Part shown: one piece after another, positions 61,620 to 64,000 of the stretch
How positions within the stretch are numbered: position 1 is the first letter of the stretch
How the letters are laid out: each line of letters opens with the position of its first letter
Assembly: GCA_963920665.1 (NCBI GenBank)
Contig: OY987268.1
Coordinates: 12,774,501-12,838,500 of the forward strand
Source: Straminergon stramineum
Taxonomy: Eukaryota > Streptophyta > Bryopsida > Hypnales > Calliergonaceae
DNA length: 64,000 bases
Direction of reading: 5' to 3'
Notes under the pieces: model-generated
Seen by the model: the letters and a program-made list of their open reading frames with translations, nothing else
What the model was told of the DNA's origin: nothing
The model's database searches: none
Made by a program: the position numbers and the translations under genes

Positions 61620-62882
61620 TTAATACTTCTTCTTGTCATGTAGGTTTGATTCACCTCTTACTGCTCAACCCTTAAAGAACATTTCATATTTGGACTTGGT
61701 CAATCTTCATTAAATGTCAAGCCTAAGGTGTATGATTTATTTTCAACAATGTTAAGCATTTCAGCATATGTCCGATTGAATCATGGTGGGGGGCATAATT
61801 TTCTCCGGTCAATGAAAATAAATAATGAAGATTGTACTCTTTCTTGATAATTTTTCATCAAACAAGTTTGGAATTAGAAGAAATTAATCCCTAAAGTCCA
61901 AAGGCATATTTTGAGCAGAAATTGTGAAAAATTGCTACTTTTTAGGGCAGCAAGAAAAAAATGAAAAGAAAAAGTTTTTTTCCAAAATTCAACCATAAAA
62001 ATTTGTACTAAACTACTATGAGAATGTGTGGAAAAAATTTCAAAACCTTTGACCACATGGATTGAAAGATTATAATGTTGGAAGTTAGAAGAATAAGTGT
62101 TTTTTTCGACCTTGCCCAATGGGGCCAACATCCTTTAACTCCTCCTAGAGTAAGATTTTTACACTACACATGGTTATTTTTTTGGACATTTGCATCTTGT
62201 ATCATGTAAGCTATATACCTACCAAAATTTAGAAGTAAATGAGGAGTTTTGCAAAAGCTACCCAATCAAAAGAAATAGTTTAGGGCAACATAACTTTTGA
62301 TCCAGGCATCAATAAAAAAAAACATGATATTCCCACTTAGGGCTACATGTTCACACTTTGTGTCAAAATTTGAAGAACATCCAATCAAAATTGACTTCAT
62401 AGGAACCTATCCAGATACTCAATTGTTTGTTCAATGGACAATTGTCCTCTAGGAAGTAAGGAAGTGCATATTATAGTTTGACTTGTTCTTGATGTATATG
62501 CAAACCTATTTTCAAAAAGGACAAAACTAAAAATTGATCTTAGCAAATTCATTAGGTGACAATTTGTTATTTGTCACACAATAATGAAGTTACTAAGACC
62601 ACATCATATTCCCCTCATTCATGAAAATAGATCACCCTATCTTGCGCAAATGGATTGGAGTTGGAAACATGTTGTATACCTTAGGAGGAATGAGACACTA
62701 GTAGAATTGTCAAAAACTTACAACCTTGATTGTAGATATTGATGTGGGTAGAGAAAAGCACAATATTTCTAACATTTGTTACAATAACATGACAAAACAA
62801 AAATCTCAAAAACTTGGTGTTGGTAGTAAGAGAACTACATTTGATTGTATCCCAAGAAGCAATTGAGCAATGTTCCTACCAA

Positions 62883-63797
62883 CCCCTAGAGGACCAAGTA
62901 TCCCCTTGGGACACTACAAAGTTTAGTTAGGTTCCTATGATCTCAATTTCTAATGTGATTTTGTTGAAACTTTTTTTGAAGATAGAAAAATACATTACCT
63001 TTTGGAGAATATAATTTTTTTTCCAATCAATGCCCGAAAGCAAAAGTTATGCCACCTAAGTCGAAAACAAAGGTCATTGTAAAGTACATAAATGTCAAAT
63101 AAAAATTTTAAATTTTTATTTCTCTTGGATTTTTTTTTGTCTATATGAAAAGATTCTATTCATTATAATTGGGACTTGTAATGAGAAAGTCTTAGGCAAT
63201 CTTGTACATGTTTTGAGCAATCTAAGCATCTTCTTGAAAAAATAACTTATAGGATTTATTTTTTAATGTAATTTTCTTAGTTTTTTCCAAAAAGAATTTT
63301 TTCGCAAGGTTAAGTTTCCTTGCATTCCTAGAACAATCTCACTGTTGGGATTATTGTGTTTCAATTCCATCTTAGAGTTATTAATGATTTCAATTTTTGT
63401 TTAATCTCAAACCTATATTCTACTTAACAATTTTTTAGAGAATGAAAATTTAGTGATTTTTTTTGAATTTTTTTCCTGAACTTCCAATTCAATTTCATAA
63501 CAATTTTTTTGCTTAATTCAAAATTTGTAGTACAAAAAATCTTAGTTGGAAACATTCAAAGTCAAAAAATCTAATTACGGAAGGTGCAAAATACTTATTT
63601 TCTTCACTTGAAACATGGATAGACATCTTGCAATCTTTGTGGCCAAAGTTTTTGAAATTCTATCACACATTCTTAAAATTGTCTAGTGCAAGATCCTACA
63701 ATTAGATATAGAAAAAAATGAATTTTCAAATTTTTTCATCTTGCAATAGAAATTGAATGCTTTTTGCCAAAAGAAAAATGCCTTAATTCTTAAGGGG
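62883..63797. mobile_element. Older relative of the TTAA-flanked element, copy 2
   Basis: This is the duplicate of 9824-10718, carried by the segmental duplication. It is in the same orientation with similar decayed ends, and 915 bp long. Confidence 0.65.
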
Positions 63798-64000
63798 TGA
63801 AATTACTTTAATTCTTTGTGGGAAGTCAAGAGAGTCACTATTCTAAATTCTCTTTTTAAGAATTATTTGAAGACTATCTCTGAATAAACTATGAAAAATC
63901 AAAGTGCCAAAAAACAACCGCAGGCTCTTATTCTAGGCTCTTATGAATAGAGACAAATACTTTATTTTTACACAAGAATTTGTAGGAGAAGAGTAGAAAA

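Larger units (their letters stand above)
52257..64000. repeat. Segmental duplication, copy 2
   Basis: This is the second copy of the segment at 1-10921. It begins 19 bp upstream of the putative start codon of the kinase-NB-ARC-LRR gene, on the 5' side of that gene. Because copy 1 is cut by the window edge exactly at this point, the true duplication may include the gene itself. It contains the 913-bp TTAA-flanked insertion at 60707-61619 and lacks the 127 bp found at 7773-7899. The missing piece is bordered by AATTT in copy 1, which suggests a microhomology-mediated deletion. Confidence 0.97.

Noticed and set aside
1..64000. tRNA, rRNA, microRNA or organellar insertions
   Set aside because: By eye I found no cloverleaf, conserved rRNA segment or plastid/mitochondrial gene. 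A dedicated scan would be needed to exclude small ones.

Overview
This window looks like nuclear DNA of a land plant with a large, repeat-laden genome. It is AT-rich and mostly intergenic, with short GC-rich islands. It carries a plant resistance-type gene, a decayed Ty3 retrotransposon, truncated LINEs, several miniature inverted-repeat elements and broken pieces of ordinary nuclear genes. I see no rRNA, tRNA, operon or CRISPR array. The kinase-NB-ARC-LRR architecture has been described in mosses, while the repeat load and gene fragments would suit a conifer or fern. The sequence alone does not settle the species.

Layout. Bases 1-10921 and 52257-64000 are two copies of one segment in direct orientation, about 52.3 kb apart and roughly 1.5% diverged where I counted. 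Copy 2 starts just upstream of the resistance gene's start codon, and copy 1 is cut off by the window edge. The simplest reading is a tandem array of about 52-kb units, with a sister resistance gene just left of base 1. Bases 11588-15300 hold nested LINE insertions and a cluster of gene fragments: ribophorin II, an exportin-1 exon joined to unrelated sequence, and a plastid-targeted dienelactone-hydrolase-like exon. Bases 15.7-38 kb are AT-rich repeat sediment with several elements whose ends can be read, among them a Harbinger-like element at 33110-33632. Bases 38.8-42.0 kb are a GC-rich TCCGG-laden island with a long uncharacterised reading frame of transposon-associated look. Bases 42.7-45.8 kb are a riddled Ty3 pol, itself hit by two small DNA elements. 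A CACTA-type miniature element lies at 46338-46557.

Main gene. On the minus strand, 48438-52238 encodes an N-terminal MLKL/DUF1221-like helical domain, a non-RD kinase domain, an NB-ARC of TIR-NLR flavour, and near-identical 24-residue leucine-rich repeats. The copy is broken by one missing base after the P-loop and by in-frame stops in the LRR. The exons and splice sites are otherwise well preserved.

Main novelty. A family of non-coding inverted-repeat elements is flanked by TTAA and has termini starting C(C/T)CC. One insertion (60707-61619) is present in copy 2 and absent at the matching TTAA in copy 1, which gives an exact 4-bp duplication. TTAA plus CCC-type ends are piggyBac hallmarks, and piggyBac is not normally associated with plants. 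A second puzzle is an approximately 837-bp stretch (5165-6001) that is identical in the two copies while its flanks have diverged.
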